From Psychroflexus montanilacus (GTDB lineage: Bacteria > Bacteroidota > Bacteroidia > Flavobacteriales > Flavobacteriaceae): a DNA stretch of 64,000 nucleotides. Position numbers and translations under genes: made by a program. The stretch is taken from assembly GCF_020164535.1 (NCBI RefSeq), contig NZ_JAIQZC010000003.1, forward strand, positions 124,001 through 188,000, read 5' to 3'. Positions 54,734 to 62,875 of the stretch are shown here, one piece after another (position 1 is the stretch's first letter; the number at the start of each line of letters is the position of its first letter). A model generated the notes under the pieces. The model was given only the letters and a program-made list of their open reading frames with translations, was not told the origin of the DNA and ran no database searches.

Positions 54734-55702
54734 ATGCTAAAAGTTAAAAACCTTACCTACTTTCATAAAAATAGGAATGGAGTTTCAAATATTAATTTCG
54801 AATTACATAAAGGAGAGCATCTGGCCTTGATAGGGGAAAGTGGCTGTGGCAAGAGCACGCTCATCAAGTCTTTATATGGCCTTTTTGATTTGGATGAAGG
54901 CAGTGTGCACTGGAATGAAGAAAAAATACTGGGGCCAGCTTACAATCTGGTTCCTGGTTTTAAAAAGTTTAAACACCTCTCTCAGGAATTTGATTTGATG
55001 CCCTTTACGACAGCTGAAGAGAACATTCAGAAGTTTTTATCGCGTGAAACTTTAGAAGAAAATACCCAACGAAGTGACGAACTGCTGTACTTGTTTGATC
55101 TTGAAGAGGTCAAACACCAGAAAGTAAAAACTCTAAGCGGTGGTCAAAAACAAAGAGTTGCTTTGGCTCAGGCTTTGGCTAAACCACCAGAGTTGATTTT
55201 ACTCGACGAGCCTTTTAGTCACATCGATCAGTTTTTGAAGCACAGATTGAGACGGAGACTCTTTCAATTTTTAAAAAAAGAAAACATCAGCTGTATTTAT
55301 GCCACCCACGACTCCGATGACGTCTTACCGTTTTCGGACCGTATCATGGTTTTAAAAGAAGGAAAAGCTTTGGATTGTAGAACAACAAGGGAGGTTTACA
55401 AGCAACCTAAAAATGAATACTGTGCTTCCCTGTTTGGAGATGTGAATGTTCTATCTTCAGCTGAATTTGAAATAGATTTTAAAGACAAAAATATCTTAGT
55501 ATTTCCTTATGAAGTGAAGATTGTAGAAAATTCTCAATTTCAGGCGATAGTGAGTGCAAGTTATTTTAAAGGTTCACATTACCTTATTGAGCTGGAGTAT
55601 AATTCCAAATCCATATTTGTGAGCTCTGAAGTAAGTTATAAACAAAGTGAATCTGTTTATTTTGAACTGAACGCTGAAAGGATTGAGCAGAGACTTAATT
55701 AA
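54734..55702 (+). CDS. ABC transporter ATP-binding protein
   Basis: The 322-residue ATPase has Walker A GESGCGKS (34-41), the signature LSGGQKQRVALAQALA, Walker B LILLDEPFSHID and a switch histidine in IYATHDSDD. The C-terminal 90 residues are beta-rich and look like a TOBE-type regulatory domain, as in importers for sulfate, polyamines or iron. No permease or binding protein is adjacent, so the transported substrate cannot be told. The start is the ATG at 54734. Confidence 0.9.
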   Translation: MLKVKNLTYFHKNRNGVSNINFELHKGEHLALIGESGCGKSTLIKSLYGLFDLDEGSVHWNEEKILGPAYNLVPGFKKFKHLSQEFDLMPFTTAEENIQKFLSRETLEENTQRSDELLYLFDLEEVKHQKVKTLSGGQKQRVALAQALAKPPELILLDEPFSHIDQFLKHRLRRRLFQFLKKENISCIYATHDSDDVLPFSDRIMVLKEGKALDCRTTREVYKQPKNEYCASLFGDVNVLSSAEFEIDFKDKNILVFPYEVKIVENSQFQAIVSASYFKGSHYLIELEYNSKSIFVSSEVSYKQSESVYFELNAERIEQRLN

Positions 55703-56120
55703 AAATTCTCAAAACCCCGTTGCTTTCGGTCACGCGATAGGCATAAAGTGGAAATCTCAAATTTTCTACCAGAGGTTGACCGGTGATAAGGCTGTATTCA
55801 TTTGGGGGATCATCACAGGTAGATGCTGCGTTTAATCCATCTATAATAAGTCTGGAACAATCATTTGGAACAATGTTAGGATCGGCTGCATCCCAGGCGA
55901 GAAAACTACTTCCAGAATTGACGATAATCAGTCCTAGATTTCCCTGACCTGGAACATAGACTGAATTGCCACTAAAGTTAAGGTTATTGAATTGTGGTAG
56001 ACTCAGATTCACTTCATAGTTGACGTTGATGTTCAATAAATTTGGATTTCTCCTAAGATTGTCATCACTTTCGCAGCTTATCAATAAAAACAGTCCAATA
56101 AGGAGAAGGCTAGCTTTCAT
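55695..56120 (-). CDS. Lipoprotein with a Rieske-like fold (probably without iron-sulfur ligands)
   Basis: The 141-residue protein has a lipoprotein signal with Cys16 in FLLISC. The C-terminal part (AWDAADP, a Cys-Ser-Arg stretch, CDDPPNEYSLITGQPLVEN, FPLYAYRVTES) follows the layout of Rieske domains, but the two Cys-x-His pairs are not complete: no histidine ligands remain. I therefore suggest a degenerate Rieske-like envelope protein. The ATG at 56120 gives the proper signal peptide; a longer frame begins at 56156. It is divergent from greA and ends inside the last codons of the ABC gene (8-base overlap). Confidence 0.6.
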   Translation of the reverse strand: MKASLLLIGLFLLISCESDDNLRRNPNLLNINVNYEVNLSLPQFNNLNFSGNSVYVPGQGNLGLIIVNSGSSFLAWDAADPNIVPNDCSRLIIDGLNAASTCDDPPNEYSLITGQPLVENLRFPLYAYRVTESNGVLRIFN

Positions 56121-56153
56121 ATTAATTTTTAGATGTTTATGACTTTGAAGCCA

Positions 56154-56161
56154 CAAAAATA
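56154..56161 (-). promoter_or_regulatory. -7 box for the Rieske-like lipoprotein gene
   Basis: The minus strand reads TATTTTTG. It lies one base from the greA -7 box on the other strand, forming a compact divergent promoter pair. Confidence 0.5.
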
Positions 56162-56162
56162 T

Positions 56163-56170
56163 TATATTTG
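56163..56170 (+). promoter_or_regulatory. -7 box for greA
   Basis: TATATTTG matches TAnnTTTG, with a TTTG 15 bases upstream (short spacer). Predicted start of transcription is near 56176, at the foot of the leader hairpin. Confidence 0.55.
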
Positions 56171-56177
56171 TAGTATA

Positions 56178-56207
56178 GAATCTCGAAACACCCGGGATTC
56201 TTTTTTT
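56178..56207 (+). terminator. Terminator-like hairpin in the greA leader
   Basis: GAATCTCG and CGGGATTC pair over eight positions (one U-G) around AAACACC and are followed by seven T residues. It lies between the greA promoter and the greA start codon, so it may act as an attenuator. Confidence 0.6.
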
Positions 56208-56229
56208 GTTATATATAAACGATAAGATT

Positions 56230-56706
56230 ATGAGTAAAGTATCATACTATACCGAAGAAGGCCTTAAAAAGCTGAAAGCAGAACTTGACCAGTTAAGAGA
56301 TGTGGAACGCCCAAAAGCTTCCCAGGACATTGCAGATGCAAGAGATAAAGGAGATTTAAGTGAAAATGCTGAATATGATGCCGCCAAAGAAGCTCAGGGG
56401 ATGCTTGAGATGCGCATAGCTAAACTTGAAGAGGTGGTCGCTAATGCAAGAGTAATAGATGAATCTCAATTGGACACCTCCAAAGTTTTGATACACAGCA
56501 ATGTGAAGTTGAAAAATACCAAAATGAACAAAGAAATGACCTATAAGTTGGTGGCACAGAGTGAAGCTGACTTAAAGACAGGTAAGATTTCTGTAGATTC
56601 TCCTATCGGGAAAGGTTTGCTGGGAAAAAAAGCTGGAGATACGGCAGAAATTGAAGTTCCCAATGGGATTTTGACATTTGAAATCCTTGAAGTTTCCAGA
56701 GATTAA
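56230..56706 (+). CDS. greA: Transcription elongation factor GreA
   Basis: GreA rescues backtracked RNA polymerase by stimulating cleavage of the nascent RNA. The 158-residue protein has the N-terminal coiled-coil domain (1-75) with the acidic tip in ARDKGDLSENAEYDAAKE and the C-terminal FKBP-like domain ending SPIGKGLLGKKAGDTAEIEVPNG. I use the ATG at 56230; an in-frame TTG at 56206 lies within the leader T-run. The leader carries a terminator-like hairpin. Confidence 0.96.
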   Translation: MSKVSYYTEEGLKKLKAELDQLRDVERPKASQDIADARDKGDLSENAEYDAAKEAQGMLEMRIAKLEEVVANARVIDESQLDTSKVLIHSNVKLKNTKMNKEMTYKLVAQSEADLKTGKISVDSPIGKGLLGKKAGDTAEIEVPNGILTFEILEVSRD

Positions 56707-56719
56707 TTAAAACGTCAAC

Positions 56720-57469
56720 TTACTCAAAAATAAGTTTACCCTCATAAAACTCTTCAACCTCCACAAGTGGAGGTTTTTTTGTGCTTATCAGGTTGCCAGT
56801 AGATCTAAGTTCTCCTTCCAGGCGTTGGATTGGAGTGACGACGGCATCTCTGAATGAGCGATGAAAAACCCTTATGACATCGGCTTCCAGATCTCGTGCT
56901 AAAATTGTCCCTGAACCAGAATAAGTACCAAAATTGAGTAGCTCTGTCGATCCGCTCATCACAAAATCGGATATCCCATTTCCCACGATGTTGACCCTTG
57001 TGTTATCAACTTCTATGTGGAAGTTACCAAGACTCAGGGCATCGCTATTGTTTGAATCTTCGGAAATCAGGCTAAGGTCTGGATATTTTAAAATACTGGT
57101 ACTTACCACTTGAAATTGAGAGGAATTTCTCACAGAATTCAATGTGGAGCTTTTTAATTTTAGGACGATGGGCGCTTCAGAAAATCCAGTTGGACAAAGA
57201 CTACTGATTTTGAATTCATAGTCTTTCTCATTTTGAATAATTTCAAGTTGGTCCAAATGATGCTCGCCACCTACGGCTTCCAGGCTTTCTTCTTCGCTAT
57301 AAGAAATCTCAAGTCTGATGTTTTCACCAATGGTAATTCGCTCTAAGTCCGTAATTCTTAAATCACGTGTTTCGGTTTTGCCTCTTCCGCGAATGCAGTC
57401 CCTGTTTGAATCGACATCGCATGCGAAAAGAAAAATGACTGGGGCCAATATAAAAACTAACTTTTTCAT
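56720..57469 (-). CDS. Head-GIN domain lipoprotein (DUF2807)
   Basis: The 249-residue protein has a lipoprotein signal with Cys17 (FLFAC) and a beta-helix-like head-GIN (putative auto-transporter adhesin, DUF2807) domain at about 35-235, seen in repeated short strands such as LISEDSNNSDALSLGNFHIEVDN and VNIVGNGISDFVMSGSTELL. Its function is unknown; these proteins are abundant in Bacteroidota envelopes. The start overlaps the stop of the upstream acyloxyacyl hydrolase gene by four bases. Its 3' coding end contains the greA terminator in the opposite direction. Confidence 0.82.
   Translation of the reverse strand: MKKLVFILAPVIFLFACDVDSNRDCIRGRGKTETRDLRITDLERITIGENIRLEISYSEEESLEAVGGEHHLDQLEIIQNEKDYEFKISSLCPTGFSEAPIVLKLKSSTLNSVRNSSQFQVVSTSILKYPDLSLISEDSNNSDALSLGNFHIEVDNTRVNIVGNGISDFVMSGSTELLNFGTYSGSGTILARDLEADVIRVFHRSFRDAVVTPIQRLEGELRSTGNLISTKKPPLVEVEEFYEGKLIFE
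56756..56780 (+). terminator. greA terminator embedded in the convergent gene
   Basis: AACCTCCAC and GTGGAGGTT form a nine-bp perfect stem with a two-base loop, followed by TTTTT, on the plus strand. It lies inside the last 20 or so codons of the minus-strand head-GIN gene. Confidence 0.7.
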
Positions 57470-58566
57470 AAGCGTAAACCTATTCCATATTCAATGGCTT
57501 CAGCCTTAGAATAGTGTGATTTGAGTAACAATGATACATAGAACTTGTCTGTGAGATAACGACGAACGCCAACCTTAAGGTATTCTCTGTCCAAATACTC
57601 CACAGGGTAATATACATAATACCCGATTTGCGATAACACACTCCATGACCCCAAATACAATTCATGCCCCACAAATAAACCAACTCGCTTCCAGTCTTCG
57701 TCACCCTGGAAATCATCCTGTTCCGGAAATGCAGCTGCTCTGTATTGAATAAAGGTTTTTACCGAGGGTGTAAAAAAAGCATCGACCCCCAGACTTAATC
57801 CGCTGCGGTGTGAAAGCCGTTTGTTCATAGATGTGGTGAGCGTCAAAAAGGCTTCATTGTCTTCTCCCCAGATCCCACTGTCGTTGGCCCCTGAAGCTGC
57901 TACAAAATCCCAGGTCCAGGACTTGTCCAAAGGTTCCAGTACGGAAGTTTTATAGGTTTTTTCAGTTTCAGAAAATTGGTGACTTAGCCCGATTTGCAGT
58001 CCATAATTATTGGTGCTCGTATTGGGGGATTTGGTTTTGCCATTGGAATAATGTACCAAAAAAGCACCGAATTTAAAATCGATAGGAGAGCCAAAAATTT
58101 GCTCAAGCCGGTATTCCAAGCCGAACAAGATGGAGGCAGTAAGCGACGAGCCGTAAGCCGTGTTTCTAGGATTGTTGACTGGATCGTAAGTGTCTGGAAT
58201 ATATCCAGCACCAAGTCCTGCTTTCAGGCTGAGTTGTCGCTCCCAAAAGAAAAACCGGTACTCTCCGTGGAGGCTATACACCCGGCCCAGTTCTGGTGAT
58301 CCCATATCCTGCACCAGTAAGGAGGCTCCGTAACTTGGGTAGTTATACAGTTGCTGCCATTCTTTATCTCCGTAGGTTTTACGCTCCCAGGAGAAGAGTA
58401 TTCCATTTGTTGGTCCCTGGATGAGGTGCAAAATTTGAGGACTGTGCCTCATGATTCTGCCGTAGAGGTAATCGACGTGAAACGCATCAGTATAGTTTTT
58501 TTCCTGTGCTATGCTTGAGTGTAAGCATAGGAAAAGCCATAAACATAACAGATAGTTTGGTTTCAT
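57466..58566 (-). CDS. Acyloxyacyl hydrolase (PagL-like outer-membrane lipid A deacylase) candidate
   Basis: The 366-residue protein has a signal peptide (1-20) and an alternating beta-strand pattern of an outer-membrane barrel, with an extended C-terminal half. Near residues 171-176 it carries VHYSNG, matching the His-x-Ser-Asn motif of PagL (here H172, S174), followed by NNYGLQIGL as in the acyloxyacyl hydrolase family. The third catalytic acid of PagL is not evident at the usual spacing. It may trim lipid A acyl chains. It is co-transcribed with the head-GIN lipoprotein. Confidence 0.72.
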   Translation of the reverse strand: MKPNYLLCLWLFLCLHSSIAQEKNYTDAFHVDYLYGRIMRHSPQILHLIQGPTNGILFSWERKTYGDKEWQQLYNYPSYGASLLVQDMGSPELGRVYSLHGEYRFFFWERQLSLKAGLGAGYIPDTYDPVNNPRNTAYGSSLTASILFGLEYRLEQIFGSPIDFKFGAFLVHYSNGKTKSPNTSTNNYGLQIGLSHQFSETEKTYKTSVLEPLDKSWTWDFVAASGANDSGIWGEDNEAFLTLTTSMNKRLSHRSGLSLGVDAFFTPSVKTFIQYRAAAFPEQDDFQGDEDWKRVGLFVGHELYLGSWSVLSQIGYYVYYPVEYLDREYLKVGVRRYLTDKFYVSLLLKSHYSKAEAIEYGIGLRL

Positions 58567-58587
58567 TGATTAGTCAACTGGACGTTG

Positions 58588-58595
58588 CAAACTTA
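58588..58595 (-). promoter_or_regulatory. Candidate -7 box for the acyloxyacyl hydrolase gene
   Basis: The minus strand reads TAAGTTTG, fitting TAnnTTTG, 21 bases before the ATG. No clear -33 element. Confidence 0.45.
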
Positions 58596-58609
58596 AACTT
58601 TATTTGGTG

Positions 58610-58638
58610 AAGTGGACTTAAGTTTCACAAGTCCACTT
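58610..58638. repeat. Inverted repeat between punA and the hydrolase gene
   Basis: AAGTGGACTT and AAGTCCACTT form a perfect ten-bp stem around nine bases. It could end transcription from the purine nucleoside phosphorylase gene, although the minus-strand side lacks a T-run. Confidence 0.55.
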
Positions 58639-58729
58639 TTCATGTGCACTTATATGTTTTCTAGAACCACAAGCCGACTTGTAGCGGAAAGACTGCCTGC
58701 GTTCCCTGGAAAGCAAGCCCGTAAATTCC

Positions 58730-59542
58730 CTAAATACTTTCTATAAACCCTTTAAACAAGGTCACCAGCTTTGGCTCTGCTGCATTGGCCACAGCGATAA
58801 TCTCTTCCACATTCACAGGTTGTAGATTCTCGGGGTCGCACTCATCGGTTAATACCGAAATGGCCGCCACAGGCAACTTAAGGTGATTGGCCACAATAAT
58901 TTCGGGTACGGTGCTCATGCCTACCGCATCTGCGCCAATGATGCCCAGGTAACGGTATTCGGCCCTGGTTTCTAGCTGAGGGCCCACCACCGAGGCGTAA
59001 ACGCCTTCGTGCAGAATAATGTCGTTCTCCCTGGCAATGGACTTGAACGTGGTATTCATTTCCTTATCGTAAGGCGCCAGCATGTCTACAAAACGTTCTC
59101 CAAATTGAGAAACTCCTTTAAAAGCCAAAGGGGAGCCACCTTGCAGATTGATGTGATCATCAATCAGCATCAAATCGCCTTTTTTATAAGTGGTGTTGAT
59201 GGCTCCCGCAGCGTTGGAGACCAAAAGTTTCTGGATGCCCAATTCCTTCATAATGCGGACGGGATAGGTGATGTCTTGTAAGGAATAGCCTTCGTAAAAG
59301 TGAAAACGCCCCTGCATCACCACTACTTTTTTACCGCCTAAAGTTCCAAAGATGAATTTGCCCTGGTGAAACTCCACCGTGGCTGTGGGGAAATGCGGGA
59401 TGTGGTTGTAACTTATTTCTTTTTCGATGTCGATATGGTCGATGAGTCGTCCTAGTCCGGTGCCCAGAATGATGCCAATTTCTGGGGTTTCAAAGCCTTT
59501 TTCCTGGAGGTAACTTACCGTTTTTTCTAGTCTGTCTTTCAT
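58730..59542 (-). CDS. Purine nucleoside phosphorylase
   Basis: This trimeric-type PNP of 270 residues splits purine nucleosides with phosphate. It has the phosphate-binding GIILGTGLGRL stretch, MQGRFHFYEGY, LLVSNAAGAIN, the purine-binding GPQLETRAEYRYL region and VGMSTVPEIIVANH. It is the last gene of the arsenosugar-type cluster, 27 bases after the glycosyltransferase. In this context it may remove adenine from an arsenic-containing 5'-deoxyadenosine, giving a sugar phosphate for the glycosyltransferase; this is inference. An ordinary role in purine salvage is equally open. Confidence 0.93.
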   Translation of the reverse strand: MKDRLEKTVSYLQEKGFETPEIGIILGTGLGRLIDHIDIEKEISYNHIPHFPTATVEFHQGKFIFGTLGGKKVVVMQGRFHFYEGYSLQDITYPVRIMKELGIQKLLVSNAAGAINTTYKKGDLMLIDDHINLQGGSPLAFKGVSQFGERFVDMLAPYDKEMNTTFKSIARENDIILHEGVYASVVGPQLETRAEYRYLGIIGADAVGMSTVPEIIVANHLKLPVAAISVLTDECDPENLQPVNVEEIIAVANAAEPKLVTLFKGFIESI

Positions 59543-59569
59543 GCGTTTATTTTTATTGTTTTTTGATGA

Positions 59570-60214
59570 TCACATGCGGGTCTTATGAGTTGATGTGAGT
59601 TTTTTTAAAATTGAGTTTGGGATATACTTATGAAACTCTGGATGCTTTGCCAGGTCTTCCACGGTGTCAATATCGGTTTTGGTTTCCAAAAAAGCGATGC
59701 TCAAGCCCTTTAGATCGTTTAGAGTTTTTTCTAAAACCGTCTCGGTGCTCCAGGCTTTTTCCAAGAAGGCCTTTTCATAAAACCTTGTCATGCCCATGAG
59801 GTAATAACCGCCATCATTCGCTGGTCCAAACACCATATCGTTTACTTCCAGTTCCTGGAAGGCGTTGTCAAGATCCGAAGCGCTTAGCTCAAACAAGTCA
59901 CTGCCCACAATGCAAATTTTGGAGTAGCCTTTCGCAAAGCCCCATTCAAAAGCAGCTTGCATTTTTTGTCCCAGATGGCCTTGACTTTGAAGATGCTTTT
60001 GAAACAAGGCATCATCCCATAAATCTTGCGTTTGAATCTCTTCGGAATAAAATACTGCTCGACTAGCGCTGACTTTGCTTATAGTTGTAGCAGTATGCTG
60101 AATCAGTTCCTTGTAAATTTCTAGTGCTTTTTCATCTCCGATGCTTCTGGCTAAACGCGTTTTACACTTACCAAGCTCTGGGTTTTTTGCAAAAACGATG
60201 ACTAAATTTTCCAT
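59570..60214 (-). CDS. TIGR04282-type glycosyltransferase of arsenosugar clusters (DUF2064)
   Basis: The 214-residue GT-A-like protein has the family motifs VIVFAKNPELGKCKTRLA at the N-terminus, IVGSDLFEL near the centre and GPANDGGYYLMGM. This family is annotated in arsenosugar clusters as the sugar-transfer enzyme. The start overlaps the stop of the rhodanese gene by one base (TAATG). A more diverged relative is encoded at 63286. Confidence 0.85.
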   Translation of the reverse strand: MENLVIVFAKNPELGKCKTRLARSIGDEKALEIYKELIQHTATTISKVSASRAVFYSEEIQTQDLWDDALFQKHLQSQGHLGQKMQAAFEWGFAKGYSKICIVGSDLFELSASDLDNAFQELEVNDMVFGPANDGGYYLMGMTRFYEKAFLEKAWSTETVLEKTLNDLKGLSIAFLETKTDIDTVEDLAKHPEFHKYIPNSILKKLTSTHKTRM

Positions 60215-60711
60215 CAGTATACTTTTTCTCCTTTTTCTAAATACCTACCCCAAAATCGGTCGTAAGCATGAATTCTGTTGGTGGGTTTGTTGTGTTGATC
60301 ATAGACTGTTTGCCCGCTGTTTACCCATTCAAAAATACCCCCGTAAAGATTGAAAATGTGCTTATAGCCTGCTTTTTGAAGTTTTTCACCAATCTGCTCG
60401 GAGCGCACACCAATCGAGCAATACACGACGATAGTGTCTTGCGTGTTGAGCTGATCTTGAATGGACTTCAGACTGAAATCCTCGTAGCCTGCAAACATCG
60501 CATTTTGAAGATGACTGATGCTATATTCTGATGCTTCTCTGGCATCTAAAAGTTTAATGCTTTGGTTTGAATTTTTCAGTTGAACCAATTCTGATACACG
60601 GATATAGTCAACTGATTTTGAATTGTACTTTTCAATAGCCTCATCAATCGTAGGTTGGGAAAGACTCAGTAATGGAAATAGAATCAGTAATAAATAGTAA
60701 TTCAAATTCAT
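60214..60711 (-). CDS. Secreted rhodanese-like protein
   Basis: The 165-residue protein has a signal peptide (about 1-19) and one rhodanese domain with the catalytic loop VYCSIGVRS (C98) and the LLDAREASEYSISHLQNA motif. It is probably periplasmic. Rhodanese-like proteins often occur in arsenic-related clusters and could handle sulfur or bind arsenic, but nothing in the sequence decides this. It lies in the arsenosugar-type operon with an 80-base gap after arsM. Confidence 0.88.
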   Translation of the reverse strand: MNLNYYLLLILFPLLSLSQPTIDEAIEKYNSKSVDYIRVSELVQLKNSNQSIKLLDAREASEYSISHLQNAMFAGYEDFSLKSIQDQLNTQDTIVVYCSIGVRSEQIGEKLQKAGYKHIFNLYGGIFEWVNSGQTVYDQHNKPTNRIHAYDRFWGRYLEKGEKVY

Positions 60712-60791
60712 TTAAATCAACTTTTTTAGGTGAACTTTACTTATAATTCATAAACCGATTTGATTAAATCTAAAGTTACGGTATTTTAAAT

Positions 60792-61760
60792 TTAACAACA
60801 CCCGCCACCATCATAATGAAACGTAGACTCACTGATGTAAATGTCATCTCTTCCTAGGTCTGACAAAGCTTTTGCGGTCTTATCACAAATCGCCAATGGC
60901 TGATTTTGAAGTAAAATGTGTCCTTTTTGATCATCAAAAAATGACTCATCTCCATAATAAATGGCAGCTTTTCCCGTGAAAATACAAGGACCATCTTCTG
61001 GCATAGGATCTTTGATAGCAGCGACTTCTACAGATTCTATGAAAATCAATTCATCGGTAGGGTAATGCTTTAAGTCCAAAATGCGGTATGGCTTTCTCGC
61101 TCTTATTTCAATAGTCCCAAAACCTACATCGGTGAGTGCTTTTACATAATCCGCAAGGGGTAAACTTCCGCTGAGGCATAGCGCTCGTAGTCTGTCATCA
61201 TTTCTCAAGGTCTCATTCATATCTTGCTCACAAGTAGGATCGCTCATTACCAATTTGCCATTAGGCTTCAGTACTCGATACATTTCTTGGATGGCTTTTT
61301 TAAGATCTTCTGCCTTAAAAATATTGAACAAACAGTTTTGTGCAGCCACATCAATACTGTTGTCTTCAACAGGAAGATGAAGCGCATCTCCTTTTTTGAG
61401 GCTCACAAAATCACTTTTGAACCAAGGGTTGACTTGTTCTGCTTCTTTAAAGTTTTTTCGGGAAGCTTCTAGCATCTCGTCTACCATATCTACCCCAATC
61501 ACTCCGTCCTTTTGGCGATTGAAATACGCAAATTGCAGCAATTCCATGCCTCCGCCCACGCCAACATAAAGCATCTTTGGGTCGTTGGATAAATCCCGGG
61601 CATGTACCGTACTGCCACAGCCATAATTCATCTCCTGCATGATTTTTGGAATCTTTAATCCTGGCAGTTCCCACACTAGGTTTGTAGTGCAGCACAGTCC
61701 CACATCTGGGGTAAGTGCAGCGTCTTTATAGACATCGTAAGTAGTTTCTAAGTAACTCAT
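60792..61760 (-). CDS. arsM: Arsenosugar-type arsenite methyltransferase ArsM
   Basis: The 322-residue S-adenosylmethionine-dependent methyltransferase has the cofactor motif YVGVGGGMELLQF (65-77), a second motif with D95/D98 in GVDMVDEML, and GDALHLPVEDNSID. Cysteines that could bind As(III) include C23-C24, C48 and the C-terminal GGGCC pair (C321-C322). The family methylates arsenite stepwise to dimethylarsenite. It is 15 bases downstream of arsS, the partner that adds the adenosyl group, which makes the assignment strong. Confidence 0.88.
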   Translation of the reverse strand: MSYLETTYDVYKDAALTPDVGLCCTTNLVWELPGLKIPKIMQEMNYGCGSTVHARDLSNDPKMLYVGVGGGMELLQFAYFNRQKDGVIGVDMVDEMLEASRKNFKEAEQVNPWFKSDFVSLKKGDALHLPVEDNSIDVAAQNCLFNIFKAEDLKKAIQEMYRVLKPNGKLVMSDPTCEQDMNETLRNDDRLRALCLSGSLPLADYVKALTDVGFGTIEIRARKPYRILDLKHYPTDELIFIESVEVAAIKDPMPEDGPCIFTGKAAIYYGDESFFDDQKGHILLQNQPLAICDKTAKALSDLGRDDIYISESTFHYDGGGCC

Positions 61761-61775
61761 ATTCTTTTTTAGTTT

Positions 61776-62828
61776 TTAAACCACACTTCCCTGGCATGAA
61801 CTTCCCGCACCAGCGGTACATCCATAACAGTGTTGTGAGACACAAATGGATCTGTCTTGTAGTTGTTCTTCGTTGTAATCTTTGATGTGTTGCACCGGGC
61901 TGTCCACTTTCATTTCCAGCATTTGATTGAAATCACAATCGTACAACCAGCCATCCCAACTTATAGAAAGCGTATTTCTACACATCACATTTTTGACCGC
62001 AGCTGGATTGTAGGCATCTACAAGTTTGTACATGTAATCTTCGTAATTCTCTGATGCGATGAGGTAATCCAGATACCTTGAAATCGGGAGGTTGGTGATG
62101 GTGAATAAGCTGTTGAATTCAATACCGAAATCTTCTTTTAAGGCTGTTTTGAAATCTTGTTCCAAAGCCTCTTGGTTGGAAGGCAGAAAAGCACCCGATG
62201 GATTGTAAACCAAATCCAGCTGAAGTCCAGAATCTGGCAAACCATACCCAATAGCATTCAGATCTTGTAACGCCCTTATGGACTTGTCAAAAACACCACT
62301 GCCTCGCTGTTTATCGGTTTTACCTTTGGTCCAGTGTGGCATTGAGCTCACTACATGAACCTTGTGTTTTTTAAAAAACTCAGGCAAATCGTAGTACTTT
62401 TTATTTGCTCTTATGATAGTGAGGTTGGATCTCACGATGAAATCTTTTACCCCAAGTTGAGCAGCTTCTTCTACAAACCAGCGAAAGTTGGGATTCATCT
62501 CTGGAGCTCCGCCAGTTAAATCAAGCGTGTGAGCTTTAGTTGTTTTGATGACATCCAGGCACTGCTGCATGGTTTCTTTGGTCATGATTTCCTTTCGGTC
62601 TGGGCCAGCATCCACGTGGCAATGCTCGCACACTTGGTTACACATATAGCCAAGATTGAGCTGTAGGATTTCAAGTGATTTTGGTTTCAGCGGGAAATCG
62701 TTGATCTTTTCCAATTGATCTTTGAAGGTAGGAAGCTCATCTTTGAAGATTCCGTTGGAAAGGAACTTTAGCTGTTCTTCGGCCTTCGCCATCAATTTCT
62801 TTCTAGCTAGCAGAGATTTCGTTGCCAT
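61776..62828 (-). CDS. arsS: Radical SAM protein ArsS of arsenosugar biosynthesis
   Basis: The 350-residue radical SAM enzyme has the cluster motif C63-x3-C67-x2-C70 in YMCNQVCEHCH, a GGAPEMNP motif near residue 108, and a Cys-rich C-terminus (C329, C334, C337, C345) that likely binds additional iron-sulfur clusters. In studied relatives ArsS transfers the 5'-deoxyadenosyl group of SAM to dimethylarsinous acid. In some species the C-terminal region contains selenocysteine; here all are Cys codons. It follows an AhpD-like gene by 47 bases and precedes arsM by 15. Confidence 0.9.
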   Translation of the reverse strand: MATKSLLARKKLMAKAEEQLKFLSNGIFKDELPTFKDQLEKINDFPLKPKSLEILQLNLGYMCNQVCEHCHVDAGPDRKEIMTKETMQQCLDVIKTTKAHTLDLTGGAPEMNPNFRWFVEEAAQLGVKDFIVRSNLTIIRANKKYYDLPEFFKKHKVHVVSSMPHWTKGKTDKQRGSGVFDKSIRALQDLNAIGYGLPDSGLQLDLVYNPSGAFLPSNQEALEQDFKTALKEDFGIEFNSLFTITNLPISRYLDYLIASENYEDYMYKLVDAYNPAAVKNVMCRNTLSISWDGWLYDCDFNQMLEMKVDSPVQHIKDYNEEQLQDRSICVSQHCYGCTAGAGSSCQGSVV

Positions 62829-62875
62829 TTCTGAATGTTTTTAAAAGTTAGGCGTTGAGTTTTTAAGATAAAATC

